DNA of 64,000 nt. Source: Brachypodius melanocephalos (lineage: Eukaryota > Chordata > Aves > Passeriformes > Pycnonotidae). The position numbers and the translations under genes were made by a program. Positions within the stretch are counted from its first letter, which is position 1, and every line of letters starts with the position of its first letter. Under the pieces are notes generated by a model. It saw only the letters and a program-made list of their open reading frames with translations, searched no databases and was not told the origin of the DNA. This document shows, piece by piece, positions 27,680-39,630 of this stretch. Where the stretch lies: assembly GCA_013398615.1 (NCBI GenBank), contig VZSR01001477.1:2652376-2716375 (forward strand), given 5' to 3'.

Positions 27680-28950
27680 GAATTAGTCCACCTCCCAGTT
27701 CATGCTTAATCATCTTGTCTATGAGAATGCTAAAGGAGAGATCATGTCTAGATAAACAACATCCACTGCCCTCCTCTCACCCAAGTTTCTCATCTCACTG
27801 GAGAAAGTTCCACTACTTGAGCAAGTCCCTACGAACTACTCCAAACAAGTCCTTCTCCTTTGTGTAATTGGAAATGGTTTCTAGGATTTGTTGCTCTATC
27901 ATCTTTCAGGGATCAGTGAGACTTACATGCCTGTAGTTCCCTAGGTACTCTTACTACTCCTTCTTGAAGGCAGAACATTTACTTTCTTCCATTTCTGAAG
28001 AACTTCACCCATTTGCCCATAACCTGTCAGAGACAATCAAGAGCAGCCTCACCATGGCATCATCTGACTCCCTCAGCACTCAGGGCCATCATGTGTCCCG
28101 TGAATTTGTGTGTATCCAGTTTGCTTGTTTTCTAAAGTGATACTTTTCCTGCCAAGGGGATTCCTTGCTCCAAACTCTCAGTATCCAGGGATTGCTTAAG
28201 ACTGTCCTGGTTAGTAAAGACAGAGGCATAGAAGACATTGGGTACCACAGCCTTTTCTGTGTCCTTTGTCACTGTTGCCTTCCCCATTTAGCATCAGGGC
28301 CACATTTTCCTTTCTTTTTGGTGGTTAAGCACTTGTGGGATCCTTTCTTGTTCCATCTGTGTTCCTTGACAGATTTAACACCATGTGGGCCCTAGCTTTC
28401 TTGATCCCATTCCTGCACTACTGGACACCGACACCATCTCTGCATTATTCCCAAATCAATTGCCTGTGCTCTTTTCCACTTCTTGTACACTTCCTTTTTT
28501 TTATTTTTTTCAAAACTGGGAGATCCTGTTCAACCAACCAGACCTCCTATTGCCTTTGTTTGATCTCCAGCTCATTTACATGCTCAAATTCTTGATCTTG
28601 GAGGATGTCAATCTTCAACATCAATGAGTTGTCCTGGAACTCTCTTGCCTACAAGACAATCTTCCATGAGGTTCTTTCAAGCACATCACAGAAGAGACTA
28701 AAGGCTGCTCCTCTGAAGTATGTGATCCCGACTTTAGTCCTGCTTCTTCTATTTAAGATCCTGCACTTCTGTATGATTATTGCAGCAGTAGGTGCCCTGG
28801 CCTTCACAAGACAAATAATTCTTTACTGTTTGTAAGTATGAGATCCAGTAAAGTCTGCCTCTGTTGGCTCCTCAGACACCTATTTAGAAAGTTTGCCATC
28901 GAGACTTTCTTAAAACCCCCAGAAATGCTCATGCTCTGGTGGGTTTTCTC
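27680..28950 (-). mobile_element. Old CR1 LINE fragment, ORF2 endonuclease end and linker
   Basis: Read on the minus strand this matches the middle of CR1 ORF2. The clearest protein trace is LLDLILTN near 28830-28870, the C-terminal end of the apurinic-type endonuclease domain, followed by remnants of the linker such as FRGAAFSLFCDVL near 28680-28730. Further on (towards lower coordinates), the DNA at about 27935-28125 still follows the CR1 consensus that leads into the reverse transcriptase. Stops and indels break it in every frame. It is diverged more than the CR1 copies at 38 and 60 kb and has neither the 5' nor the 3' end, so it is a dead internal fragment. Edges are approximate. Confidence 0.75.
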
Positions 28951-31900
28951 TCTGTTTTCAGTTTTGAAAAGAAAACTGAAAGGCACATTTGACTGAAATG
29001 AGAATTTTAACATTGACTGGTGATATGGTTTTAGACCTCAGTCAGTACCTGTGAGTGCATGAAAAAGAGGGGCAGATAGACCAGACGATTCTGGTAAAAT
29101 CTTGGTGCTGAACATGTGCAAGGATGGTGGAACAATACTGCCACATAAAGAATGCATCACAGAACCCTGTAAATTTTACAGACTGATATCATCAGTATAT
29201 TAGATATATATATAATAACTCCTTATTTTTTTAAATTCACTTTTCTGCCAAAAGTGCTATAAATGGTAATAAATATTTTACTGCATCACTCTGCTGTCTG
29301 AAACAAATTTTAAAGAATTATATTTTAATGCTGCAGTTCAAGCACTAAAGCTGTGATTAATAGAAATGCATTTTAACAAATGAAAATAGGTCTATATGAG
29401 AAGAAAATAATGTTTATTATTACAGTGGCAGTGGCATGATAAGGATAGTGTATCATCAAACATTTTGTAATAATAGAAATATATAGAAAATATATTTTAT
29501 GGAAATAGAGCTGAACCAATTACTTTTGAAGATCCACACTTGATGCACTACACAGTTACAAATGTCTTACTATTGCCACTGCAATAAAAAGAAGGAGCAA
29601 CAAATATCTGCATTGAGTATATAGAAGGTCTACTTGTTAAACAAAATATCAGTTTTTAGGGCATAACTGAATTACATGGTAATTATTTCAAGAATATAAA
29701 ATATTTAATATGTTTAAAGCTTTTTTTGTTTTGTTTTCAGCGTGAAAACCCAAACCATTAGACCCAATTGTTTCCACAGTTGTTTCATTCAGCCAACGAA
29801 CCAAAAAAATCAATTAGTTGCACAGCTTTGTTTTGATGGTACTTTTCTTACTTGACTAGTCTCAAGGAGAATAAACAGCATAATGATCCAAAGAGTATTC
29901 TACTATCAAAGCCAAATAAAAGTTCTCAAACTAAATACTTTAACATATACAGAGAACCCTTACTTCAGACTGATATCTTCTGAAGGTAGTTATTTATGTA
30001 TATATAACTGTGGATCAACAGCAATTAATTTTCTTTTCATCAGTTCTAGATACTTTTAGAAGCTGAAACACAAATCAAACTATATTCCATCTCCAGCTTA
30101 GAGAAATAACAAGGATTGTATTTCCAGAACTTCAATCAAGTATTCATACAATTTATTTGTTGTACTTAAGAAAAACAGAGGCACAGAAGTAAGATTTGAA
30201 GTATTTTATAATTTATATCTAAAAGATTTTTCTCAGGTTGGAATTGTGACTTCAGATTTGTGCAAGACATACTTGAGAATTAGTTAGCTGTTGTCTGAGT
30301 ACAAGTGCTTCTCTAATATGTCCTGGTTTACTCTTTGTGATTTGGTATTATTCCTGTTGTTGTGAGGGAGTTTGGAGCAGAGTGCAGACACAAACACACA
30401 GACAAAGGCACACTCTTTGAGTCCTAATTTACTTAGCCTATAAATAATTTAACACTAATTTACTTAATAGCAAGAGATAGCACTTTTGATTTTACTAATG
30501 AGTCTGCAGTAATAAAACGTGTTTGATAGCAGATTAAAAACAAAGGTTTTTTTAATCTACAGAAGGTGACATAGATCCAGCTATAACTAAGTAGCAACGT
30601 TGCTTTTACAATCATTAGTAAAGTTAAGGAGCAAGAACTAGACTTATTACACTAGAGTTTACCAACCATGGGGCAGGTATTTGTATATTGTTCGAATTAA
30701 TATTCACATGAAATAATTGTAGAAAAAAAATGTATTTTAAAGAACCATAAAGAAGTTCACAAATACCTCTTGTTAAGTTTGACCATAAACCGTGTAGTCA
30801 TTTTTCTCAAGGAAAAGATGTGAGTAACTACTTTGGCCTTAACAAAGGATAACGATAACTGAAGATAATTTTTACTCCCTCTTAGGATACAATGCTAGAT
30901 CAAACCCGTGTATTTTTCTCCATATTAATCAACAGAGTTCAGAATCACTGTAAAAACGTACTGAACTTGAAATGCACATAAACAGCTACTCCATTAGTGA
31001 AGCAGGTCAAAGACAGAAACATTTTTGTCTCTACCTAAGCTGTCCAGATACAATGCCCACTCATCATTAGCATATCAGTTTCTGATGTCTTAAGGTCCTG
31101 ACTCTGTTTCTATGCAGCTGAGCTCAATGCTTGGTGAAGAAAATCAAACTCTAAGGCTTTTCATAGGTATTTAGCACTAATTTAACCCATGTGACAATTT
31201 TAAAGCAATATATACACCAAACACCATAATCATAGATGAGGGAGATCAGTAAATAAGCATCTTTTCTGTGATGTTCTATAAAACAGAAGAATCAAAACCC
31301 TCCTAAACCTAAAGTTATATTCTCTAACAAACCTCTGATTTCCTGAGAAAGGAAAAGCTCTTGAAACCATGTGTGTATGTGTATATATATAGATATACAC
31401 ATACATGCAAACAGACATATATTGTTTTAGCATGACAGTATGACTATTAAGGTCTCCAATAGAGTACCTGTTAGTATTTTTTAGGGGAAAAAAAAATCTT
31501 CTGTTCTGCTCTGCTCTGTGAGGAACATCGTGCTTGTGGCCTGTTTTGTGCACATATTAATTTCTGTAAAAAAAAGTATTATTATTTTTTGCAATTCTTA
31601 CAAATATTTACATTCAATTTCACTCAGAGGATTTTTCTTTTTTTTTGCTTTTCTTCTCCTTTTCGCTTTAATTCTCTTTATTACTTCTCCTCCAGTTTAA
31701 TGCAGATATCTTGACATAACAATGTAAATCCCTTTTTGGTAATTTGACTGAAAAGATTGATACCATACTCATTGCCTCATTTCTTCAGATCCTGCAGAAC
31801 TTTGAGTATATACCATCACCAAAATTAGAGACCTCTCACTGACTCGTTCTTAAAATTATACGGTAACTTCAGTAAAGTAAAGAGAATAAAAGCAACATTG

Positions 31901-33523
31901 TCTTTAATTCTTTCTCTTGAAAAATGTACATGGTGGCTGTTGGCTCCATACCATAACTTCTTTTCATAATTAACACACATTTTAAGTACTTTGGATTATT
32001 TAACAAAATATGTCAAAAAGAGGACTGTTACAATCTTGTATTTGCCATTATCCTGAAAGATTGGCATCATGGGCTTCAGGACACAGAGAGTTTGTACTCA
32101 AGACTCAGGTTTTTTAAGTATTTCTAAACCCATATATTGAGCTTCAACACAGAATATTTATCAAATCATCATGCCAAACATTTCTTTCCGGCAGAAATCT
32201 TTAACACAATTAAAATTAAAAATAAACCAATAAAGGAAAAAAAAAATCAAATACATGTTTGTCTCCCAGCTGATATTTTTGCCTTGTGATCTACATTTTG
32301 CAAACATAGGTTTGTTAAATTTGCCAAGTGATGGATGAATTAGTCAACATTTTTAATGCACATATGGCCAAAGAGATGAAAAATGAAGAAGTGAAAGCAT
32401 TTGATTTTAAAACATGAATATTTACAACAATCACTATTTGAATGTAATGAATTTTAATTTAGAGCATCCTACACTTAGCACAGTATATTATCCTTTACCC
32501 AAGCTTATAATTCTTTTTTAGAAATGATCTTTTAAACCAATCAAAAAGTTTAGAAAAAGCTAAAATGAATGATATTATCACTCACATTTCTTTATTTAAT
32601 TTAATTTCTTTAAATTTGGTAAATATCATTGCTGTTAGCATTACAAAAATTTAATTAATGTATATCCATTTACTTATATCAGTTGCACTGTTTAAAATAT
32701 CCTAATTTGTATACATTAAAAACTTACCACTGAGGATAAAACTGTCAGCACATAATCACATTTTTGCTATAATAGAAGTATTCTCTATCTTACATTTCAA
32801 CACAGTCAATGAAAAATGTTGCCAGACATCCCAAATTAATGCCTCCATTTATTTTGCCTCCTTTTAAACAAAACACAGACTATGTCAAGCAAATAATTCA
32901 AATGTTTGAGGAGCTTCCAAGCAGATATGGCAGGTGAAGCTCAAGAAAAGTCACAAAGCTTCTCTCTATTCTGTCACTTGGAGTTACTCACTGAACTTAG
33001 TCATCACCACATTACATTCAAAATAACTTTAGAAGCAGACAATGTTTTTCATTGCAAAGCAGAAAAATGGAAAAGAATTTTCGAGTTTGTTGGGTTTGTT
33101 GAAGTTCTAGGTGTGCCAGCAGGAGCCACAAGTAGTGATTTACAAATGTACCATCAAGACTGGCAATGACATTTGGGCAGCTGCCTGCTTTATGCTGTAA
33201 GCTGTGTGCAGGCTGGAGGTGGCACTTGTTCCTCCTCCTTGCCTCAGCCTTCCATCCCTGCAAAGGTGCATTTTCAGTTCTAATGCTCCCTTGCTCTCCT
33301 GGCATTGCTCAGCCTGCTTTCCTCACCATCACACCACGGCCGTGCTGACCCATCACAGCACCCACTACACCCTTGTACCCAGGTACAGCCTGTCTCAGTG
33401 CAACTCGAGGTTCCTCAACCACACTGGCAAAACAATTAATCTGAAGCTACTTTTGTGTACAACAGTTAATTACTACCAAACATACAATTAGTAACTGTAT
33501 GGTAAATTCAGGTCAATGATTGC
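28951..33523. other. No recognisable gene
   Basis: AT-rich DNA with scattered short frames. TGTCCTGGTTT near 30320 resembles an LTR start, but no LTR body follows. A short TGTATA/TATAGA patch lies at about 31373-31400. The segment at 33100-33440 is GC-richer (GGCTGGAGGTGGCAC and CCACGGCCGTG) and has overlapping frames on both strands without motifs. It may be an unrecognised old insertion. Confidence 0.5.
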
Positions 33524-33565
33524 ATTATTATTATTATTATTATTGTTATTATTATTATTATTATT
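33524..33565. repeat. (TTA)n microsatellite
   Basis: About fourteen TTA/ATT units with a single G interruption. Confidence 0.95.
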
Positions 33566-33991
33566 CACACATTAAAGGTGTGAAGACAGTCAACCACCCC
33601 TCAGGTAATAGATCAAAGACAGAAAAAGGAAAGGTGCTGTCATATTGAAACAGTTTGCATTTCAGCACTGTCACTGTTATGTTTTAGAAACCCTGATATA
33701 TAGCAGATATGAAAAAAGATTCATAGCATTATACAAGTGTGTGATGTGATATAGAAAAAGAGAAATGAAAAGAATTCTTTTTGTTAAATATTCCTCTGTG
33801 TTAAATCTCAAAAGGATTTACAGCAAACTTATGTGGTCTTCGCAAGACAGATTTTTTCTTTTAAGATTTCTTTTACCACAGAGCTTTGAGAGGCTGAGAC
33901 ATCTCCAAGATTTATTTGTGGGGTCTGCCAGTGTCTACGTGTCCCTAGACAAGGACTACCATCTGTCCTTCAGTTTATTCAAAAGTTACCA

Positions 33992-34265
33992 TGGTGGATT
34001 AACCTTGTTTGGCTGTCAAGTGTCCACCATAGGACTAGAAATTAAAAATCCACGTGTGGGTCAAGAAAAAGAAGTTTAACGGGGAAAGGGCAAGGGTGGG
34101 GTAAGCAAAGGCTGAAGCAAAGCAAAAACAAAGGAGATTTATTCTCCACTTCCTAGCCAGCCAGTTGGTGGGAAGTAGGCTCTCGGTATACACAGTGTTT
34201 ACTTTGGGAGACAGAGAGGACATTCCCTTTGCACATCCAGTTTAGCACATACAGTTGTGATACCA
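33992..34265 (-). mobile_element. Probable LTR end fragment, minus strand
   Basis: On the minus strand the stretch carries AATAAATCTCC (a polyadenylation signal in LTR-like context) and ends GGTTAATCCACCA at 33992, close to the way several bird ERV LTRs end (GGTTAAACCACCACA). The 5' part is unclear and merges with the CR1 ORF1 remnant to the right. It could be an LTR inserted near the broken end of that CR1. Confidence 0.4.
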
Positions 34266-34269
34266 AGAG

Positions 34270-34969
34270 GAGCTATGTTTCAGTAGGAACAACTTCTGAA
34301 GTGGCTTTAACTCCCTCATTATGTGCCAGTATTTCTTTTCTGTTGGGTAGTGGGCTTCAAAATATCCCTGCCTGATACTGAAGGAATTGAAAACACATCC
34401 TGTGTACCTATTCCTTTGACAAAATTCCCTAGTGCCCTGAAATCCCTTTTGATTTTCCTATGGCTTCTTCCTTCAATTTCATCACTGCCAACTTGGATAA
34501 CTAATAGAGAGTGATAGCCAGAGGGCCATACCAGATCAGAGAGTTTCCTAGTAAAGTCCCATACCCAGGCCTCAGGGAGACAGCAAATTTTCCTGTGGAT
34601 GTGCCCTGACAGTATGTTGTGCCCCTCAGAAGGGAGTTGCCTATGACGATTATCCTTCTTTTTTGCTTTGTAAAGCTAGTTGCAACACATAGGGTTGGCT
34701 GACTCACCCTAGGCAATCTCCAAGATGATCTTTCTCCTACCTTATCATTTTCCCAGCTTCCAGTTTACAGAGCCTCATATCTTTTCCACAGGGGCAGTCA
34801 GTATAGGAAAGGAGACCAAGAGGGGATTTATCTGCTACCCCAAGCAGGAACCTGCCTCCACTCTTCCCTGTCTCTTGGATCCCTTCTTTCCTGCGAGGCA
34901 GAGCATAGAGGATCCTCTGCTTCCTGGGGAAGAAGCTTCCAGGGCTGCTACCCTGCCTCAGGGTTGGTG
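34270..34969 (-). pseudogene. Decayed CR1 ORF1 (GDSL-like esterase part)
   Basis: CR1 ORF1 encodes a nucleic-acid-binding protein with a coiled coil and an SGNH/GDSL-like esterase domain. On the minus strand here, the translated blocks IVIGNSLLRGT (about 34620-34650) and VGSDEI (about 34480-34500) correspond to the first esterase block (usually GDSL) and a later conserved block, with Asn in place of the usual Asp in the first. Upstream blocks include CGKDMRLCKLEAGKMIR near 34740-34790. A stop follows GKMIR, and further stops follow the esterase blocks, so it is dead. Its upstream (N-terminal) part continues beyond the LTR at 35723-35865. The track frame at 34737-35054 starts inside the LTR and reads into this remnant. 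Confidence 0.7.
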
Positions 34970-35722
34970 TGTCCATTTGGGAAGACAGGTATCTGCCAGG
35001 GAAAGCTAGAGTCTTCCTTGGAATGGAGAAAGTAACCTCCCCACCTCTTTCCAAATTATTATGATTTTGGATTTAAAGGTTTTCAGGTAAATATTTGGGA
35101 ATAGGAATAAGAATTCTTTACTAGGAATATTAAGAATACACATGTAGTAGTACAAAAAAACCCAAGCAAACAAGCAAACAAAAAAATCTTAGAAACCCTG
35201 ACAGACTCAGAAATACTACCTGACAGGATGGTCACGGTGTTGGAGGCAGTCCAAAGTGAGTCCTCCTGGAGTGGTAGATGTGGTTCTGTTGGGATAGAGA
35301 TGGTCCAGTAGAAAGAGGCAGTGAGGTGGGTTCAGTCTTCCTCTGGAATCCAGTGGAAACACCAGATGCCTTGTGTTCCAGCATCTCAGTTTTTATCTAG
35401 GTAGGAATGGTTGGCTCCCACCACGGGGTGGAGCATCTCACAATGGGATGATGTAATGTGTCATATCATTGGTGAGCCTTAATGGCCCATTAACAGCACA
35501 TATCCCCTGGAGGGTGGATGGGCCATGGAAGAGATAAGGAACACCCCCTCACCTGGTTTCAACAGCTGGCCCATTAACAGAAGGGATCAGCCCCCTCCAC
35601 CCTGGAGTTGTGAGAAATGGGTTAAGAGGTAAAGAAAAAAAAAAAAACACCTCCCCAAACAGTTTCAACAAATGGCAAAATAGAATAAACTTTTTTTTTT
35701 TTTGATTACATAACCCAGGACA
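34970..35722 (-). mobile_element. ERVK-type solo LTR inserted in CR1
   Basis: The minus strand starts TGTCCTGGGTTATG at 35722 and ends TGGACA at 34970. It includes a purine/pyrimidine-rich U3, a TATA-like GATAAAAACT (about 35389-35398 on the plus strand), a degraded polyadenylation signal near 35115-35122 and a long U5. The whole resembles a common songbird ERVK LTR. CR1 ORF1 sequence flanks it on both sides, so it inserted after the CR1. No internal genes remain. The expected 6-base target-site duplication is not clear: the minus-strand flanks share only CACC. That could reflect mutation, recombination between copies, or my boundary error. Confidence 0.75.
35389..35398 (-). promoter_or_regulatory. 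TATA-like box of the ERVK-type LTR
   Basis: The minus-strand sequence GATAAAAACT sits between the U3 and R-like parts of the LTR, where the promoter is expected. Confidence 0.45.
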
Positions 35723-35865
35723 GGTGGTACAGAGCAGCTCCAGTAGTCAACCCCCCTCAGATGCCCTGGTACTTTTTAGCCTTTCCACCTCCTCTTGAAG
35801 TTGTACCACCACATCAGCCTGGTCACACCTCACTCAGGTATTGTCCCTGCTGCCTTTTGATACCA
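35723..35865 (-). pseudogene. CR1 ORF1 remnant, coiled-coil part
   Basis: On the minus strand a short open segment reads ...VVVQLQEEVERLKSTRASEGG (shown in part), with heptad-like spacing of hydrophobic residues. This is the coiled coil that precedes the esterase domain in CR1 ORF1. It lies on the upstream side of the ERVK-type LTR, in the same strand order as the esterase part at 34270-34969, so the two are halves of one broken element. Confidence 0.65.
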
Positions 35866-38402
35866 ATTATATATATAGGAAATATTATGTACATAAGAAA
35901 TTACTATATACTGAAGAATACACAAGAGTGAACAAAAGCCAGTTGTTTAAGCCATACTAGAACATCAGAACTCAAATCTCCCATGGGCTTCTGTAGGAGC
36001 AGGCAGCACAGTGACTGAGCTTACTGAGAACAGTGTTATGCCACAAGGGGAACTTGACCTTCTGAACTGACTTTCTCAATCCAGGAGAAGCATCTCTGGG
36101 ACATAGCATTAGGAATCATGAAGAGGAAAAATCATCACCTTTGGCAGGAGCCAGCTGCTCTCTTATGGGTTAAAGGCCTGGTGCTACAGAGGCTCAAAAG
36201 CAGTACTTAGCAACATTTATTTCTTGAAATCGTTTTGTGCTTTAAATCAAATAAGCCAAACTTTATCTTCTATGTATTGCCAATAGATAGGATAGGAAAA
36301 ATTGGATAAAAATAAGCAGCACAGATCAGGAATCATTCGGTCTGACTGATAATAGGAAGGAAAGAAGTTATGGATTTTATGAACATATACATTTAATGTA
36401 TACATGCTGACTAATGACTTAATTCAGACTGTTGGATTTGTGTCCCACTAATTTCTTTTCCTTGGGGAAATACCCAGTAAATGCAATCCATTATTTATGG
36501 AAAACAATTAAATTGTTTAGAGTAAAAACCAAAGAATTTTTATTTTGGTTGATTAGAAATATTCTTGCATACAAATTCAAATAGCATTAGTCCATGGGTG
36601 ACATTTGTAAACAATAGTCACTGTTAAACATTCATTATAATCATTAGCACTTTTGTATGGTATCTCGGAATTAAAAAAGAATGGTGACTTTTCAGCGTTT
36701 TGTAGAAGAGTAACGCTTTATTTACACCTCCAAAGGACCTTTGAAGCTGCATATCATGCAATTTACTCAGAAATCAAAGGACTTGATTTGTTTTTATTTC
36801 TTAGCAAGACATTTTCTTTCTCATTAGCAATATAACGCTGAATTATTCTTAGATCATTCTTTCTGTTTACTGAAAGAGACGTAAAGGTTATGTCTAACAA
36901 ATTCCTACTGAAAATGAGGGCAATAATTTAGCGGTACATAGGGATAGATGTAGAAAAGACAAATAATTAGAGCTAGAGACATTGAAACCTAACGGCATGA
37001 GGCCTGTTTACTTCAAAGACACTGAGTGTCACTAGAGCAAGGGAGGGAAAACAGCATGGCAATCTGCCAAGGTACGTTTCTGCTGGGTGACAGTACGTAT
37101 TCCAAACTAGAAAAATGCTTGTTATTTAAGCAAATTTGACAATGTGTTTTTTTCATTTTTGATGTATATTTGGTGTATATTTGACAATATAATCAGGTTA
37201 AAAAGGTACCCGTCAGTAAGATATGCATGTGTCATTATAGGGGCCATAGCCACTCTCACATCATTAAAAAAGTTTTCCTGGTTCATAAGTTCAAAAGCTG
37301 ATATAAAATATTTCTATATTTTGGAAAGCAGCTTGAACTGTGTTTCTTTTGAAATATTTTGAAAGGGAAATGTTGTGCTTCATTTTTTTAAAAATTTTTT
37401 TTCCTAACAGTGAGGTTTCTAAGTTTGTTAGACTTTTTGAGGGTATTTTATGTCTAAAATTGTATTGGTGGGGAACACTGTGTTAATGAAACTGCTACCA
37501 TCTACAACTCCTTCAGAATCAGAAAGAAAGAAGTCCCAACCCAGAGAGTTCTTCCTTTCCCTTCTCAGAAGACCATAAGATGTAAGGAGCTGAACAGGAT
37601 CAACATCTATAAAAAGAAGTCTCACTTCTTGTAATAAATATTAATATTATTAAGCAATTAACTAATATTTATTCTTACTATCAAGAGATTTTAAGGAATA
37701 TTAACTTCATTACTGTGTATTTGACTAAGTTAAGGCAACAGAAGGTGCAAAGTAAAAAACTTGTGCTTAAAAATATTTTTCTCAAATATAAAGAAATAAA
37801 CTGATAGTTTGCCTTTAGGAGATTTCCTGAGAAAATGAGGGCAATTTCTACCAATTTTGTTATCTTTTTATTTTGGTCCACTGCACTTTTTGTTTCATTG
37901 GATCTTGAAAATCTTGTATAGAGAAATAGAATAAAAATGAAGCATCTTTCTATGTTCAGAGAAAATTTTTCATTTTTACTGGTTTTTTCATAGTTTTTTT
38001 CTGGTTTTTATATGGCATTCAAATCAATCCTAAAATGCCCATGACATTACAAAACAAAGTGTCAAAGTTTTCAAAGTGACAATTTTACACTTGTATTTAC
38101 TGAAATATCAAAGACGGTTTACAAATTAGTCAGGTTTTCTTTCTAATCCTCATACACGTATAGTCATCAAATCATATTATGGGATTTACTGCTCAAACTG
38201 CATATTTCACTAATCAATCAGCACACTTTTGTGGTTTGCTTATTTTAGTATTTGAGAACTTGTGTATTTTACCACTTCAGTGACACATTTCACCAATCCA
38301 ACTGACTATTGCATGGATCCACCTGCATGTGAAAATCCAGGTAGATGTGGAGCTGATTATCTTGTAATAAAATTTTAAGGTCTTTCTTTTAGCAGTATTT
38401 TA
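35866..38402. other. No recognisable gene
   Basis: AT-rich, except for 35940-36230, which is somewhat richer in GC and may contain more of the decayed CR1 upstream sequence. I could not confirm that. No other feature was recognised. Confidence 0.5.
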
Positions 38403-38543
38403 AGGGGTTTTTTGGTGGGGTTTTTTTGGTGTTTTGGGTTTTTTGGGGGTTTGGGTTTTTTTTTTTTTGTTTTTTTTTTTTTTGGTTTTGTTTTTGTTTT
38501 TTTTGTTTGTTTGTTTGTTTGTTTTTGTTGGTTTTTTTTTTTT
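38403..38543 (+). repeat. T-rich tract with G runs, then (GTTT)n
   Basis: Runs of G at 38404-38407, 38417-38420, 38436-38438, 38445-38449 and 38453-38455 are separated by T-rich spacers. A poly-T part and GTTT repeats follow. The translated frames are runs of Phe, Val and Gly with no biological meaning. The spacing of G runs could allow a G-quadruplex on this strand. Confidence 0.9.
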
Positions 38544-38657
38544 CCTTCAATCATTTTTTGCTGACAAAATCCTCTGGGTTTGGACAGTTTGTCTCATCCC
38601 AACTGCTGCAGAAGTTATCCCCTCGCATTCTAGGGCATCCAAGTGTTAATATTACAA

Positions 38658-39032
38658 CATAGAATCATAGAATGGCCTGAATTGGAAAAGACTTTGAAAA
38701 TCACATAATTCTAACACTTTCACTTCAACAGTTCCAGAGATGGGGCATCCAAAACTTCTTTGGGAAACCTATTCCACAAGCCCCACAGCAGAGAATTTCA
38801 ACCTAATAATGAATTTAAACCTATGCTCTTTCAGTTTGAAGCCATTCTCGCTTGCCCTCACTACATGGTTTTGTAAATAGTCTCCATCTTCCTTGTAGGG
38901 TCCCCTCAGGTTCTGGAAGGCCACAATAAGGTCACCCTGAAGCCTTCACTTTTCCAGGCTGAACAAGCCAAATTTACTTAACCTTTCCTCATAGGAGAGT
39001 TGCTCCATTCCTTGGCATATCTCTCTGGCAGT
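38658..39032 (-). mobile_element. CR1 LINE 3' end, minus strand
   Basis: It begins CATAGAATCATAGAAT, the reverse complement of the CR1 terminal repeat. It continues with the standard CR1 3' UTR and the end of ORF2, including the reverse complement of the segment around the last ORF2 residues (AGGTTCTGGAAGG, AGGTCACCCTGAAG). It is 5'-truncated near 39032, as most CR1 copies are. Confidence 0.9.
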
Positions 39033-39368
39033 GTGAAGCAGTCAATACTGTGCTGTCAAGCCACTGGTGCCTATGATAATTAGTATGAAGGCCTCTCAGG
39101 GAAACATCTTCTAATTTTTTATGAAGGCAGTCTAGCCAATCTGAGCCTAAATTACCAAATAACAGACCAATAACTGACAAGATAAAGAACTGAAGAAGTT
39201 TCTGAATTTAAATAAATTGGATTTTAAAAGTTAAAAAGATTTGTTGCATTAAGCATTGGCAGAACTTATTTAGTAGTCATTTTACCCTGCTGACAAAAAA
39301 AAAAAATTAAAACTCAAAATTTCACTTTTTAATTATGTGATAAACTGTGTTGACTTGAAGTTTCAAGT

Positions 39369-39630
39369 CATAGAGTCATAGAATATCCTGAGTTTGAAGG
39401 GATCCATCAAGAACATTGAGTCCAACTCCTGGCTTGCATACGACACCCCAAAAATCCCGCCATGTGCCTGAGAGTGTTGTCAAACTCTTCTTGAGCTCTG
39501 TCAGGCTTGGTGCTTTGACCACTTCTCTGGGAGCCTGTTCTAGTGCCCAGCCATTCTCTGTGTGAAAAATGTTTTAATGATATTTAACATAAATCACCCC
39601 TGACTCAGCTTCATATTGGTCCAGGGATTA
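39369..39630 (-). mobile_element. CR1 LINE 3' end, minus strand (second copy)
   Basis: It starts CATAGAGTCATAGAAT and follows a CR1 3' UTR subtype with GAGTCCAACTCCTGGC and CATGTGCCTGAGAG, shared with the copy that starts at 60332. It is truncated near 39630. It lies about 340 bases from the previous CR1 tail in the same orientation, with non-CR1 DNA between, so it is a separate insertion. Confidence 0.88.

Noticed and set aside
30318..30480. TGTCCTGGTTT as the start of another LTR
   Set aside because: The following bases do not match any LTR layout that I know, with no TATA box, polyadenylation signal or CA end in place.
33100..33440. GC-richer segment as a CpG-island promoter
   Set aside because: Few CpG pairs are visible, and there is no adjacent first exon. 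It is more likely an old unrecognised insertion.
38426..38662. Phe/Val/Gly-rich membrane-like frames
   Set aside because: They read through a T/G low-complexity tract.
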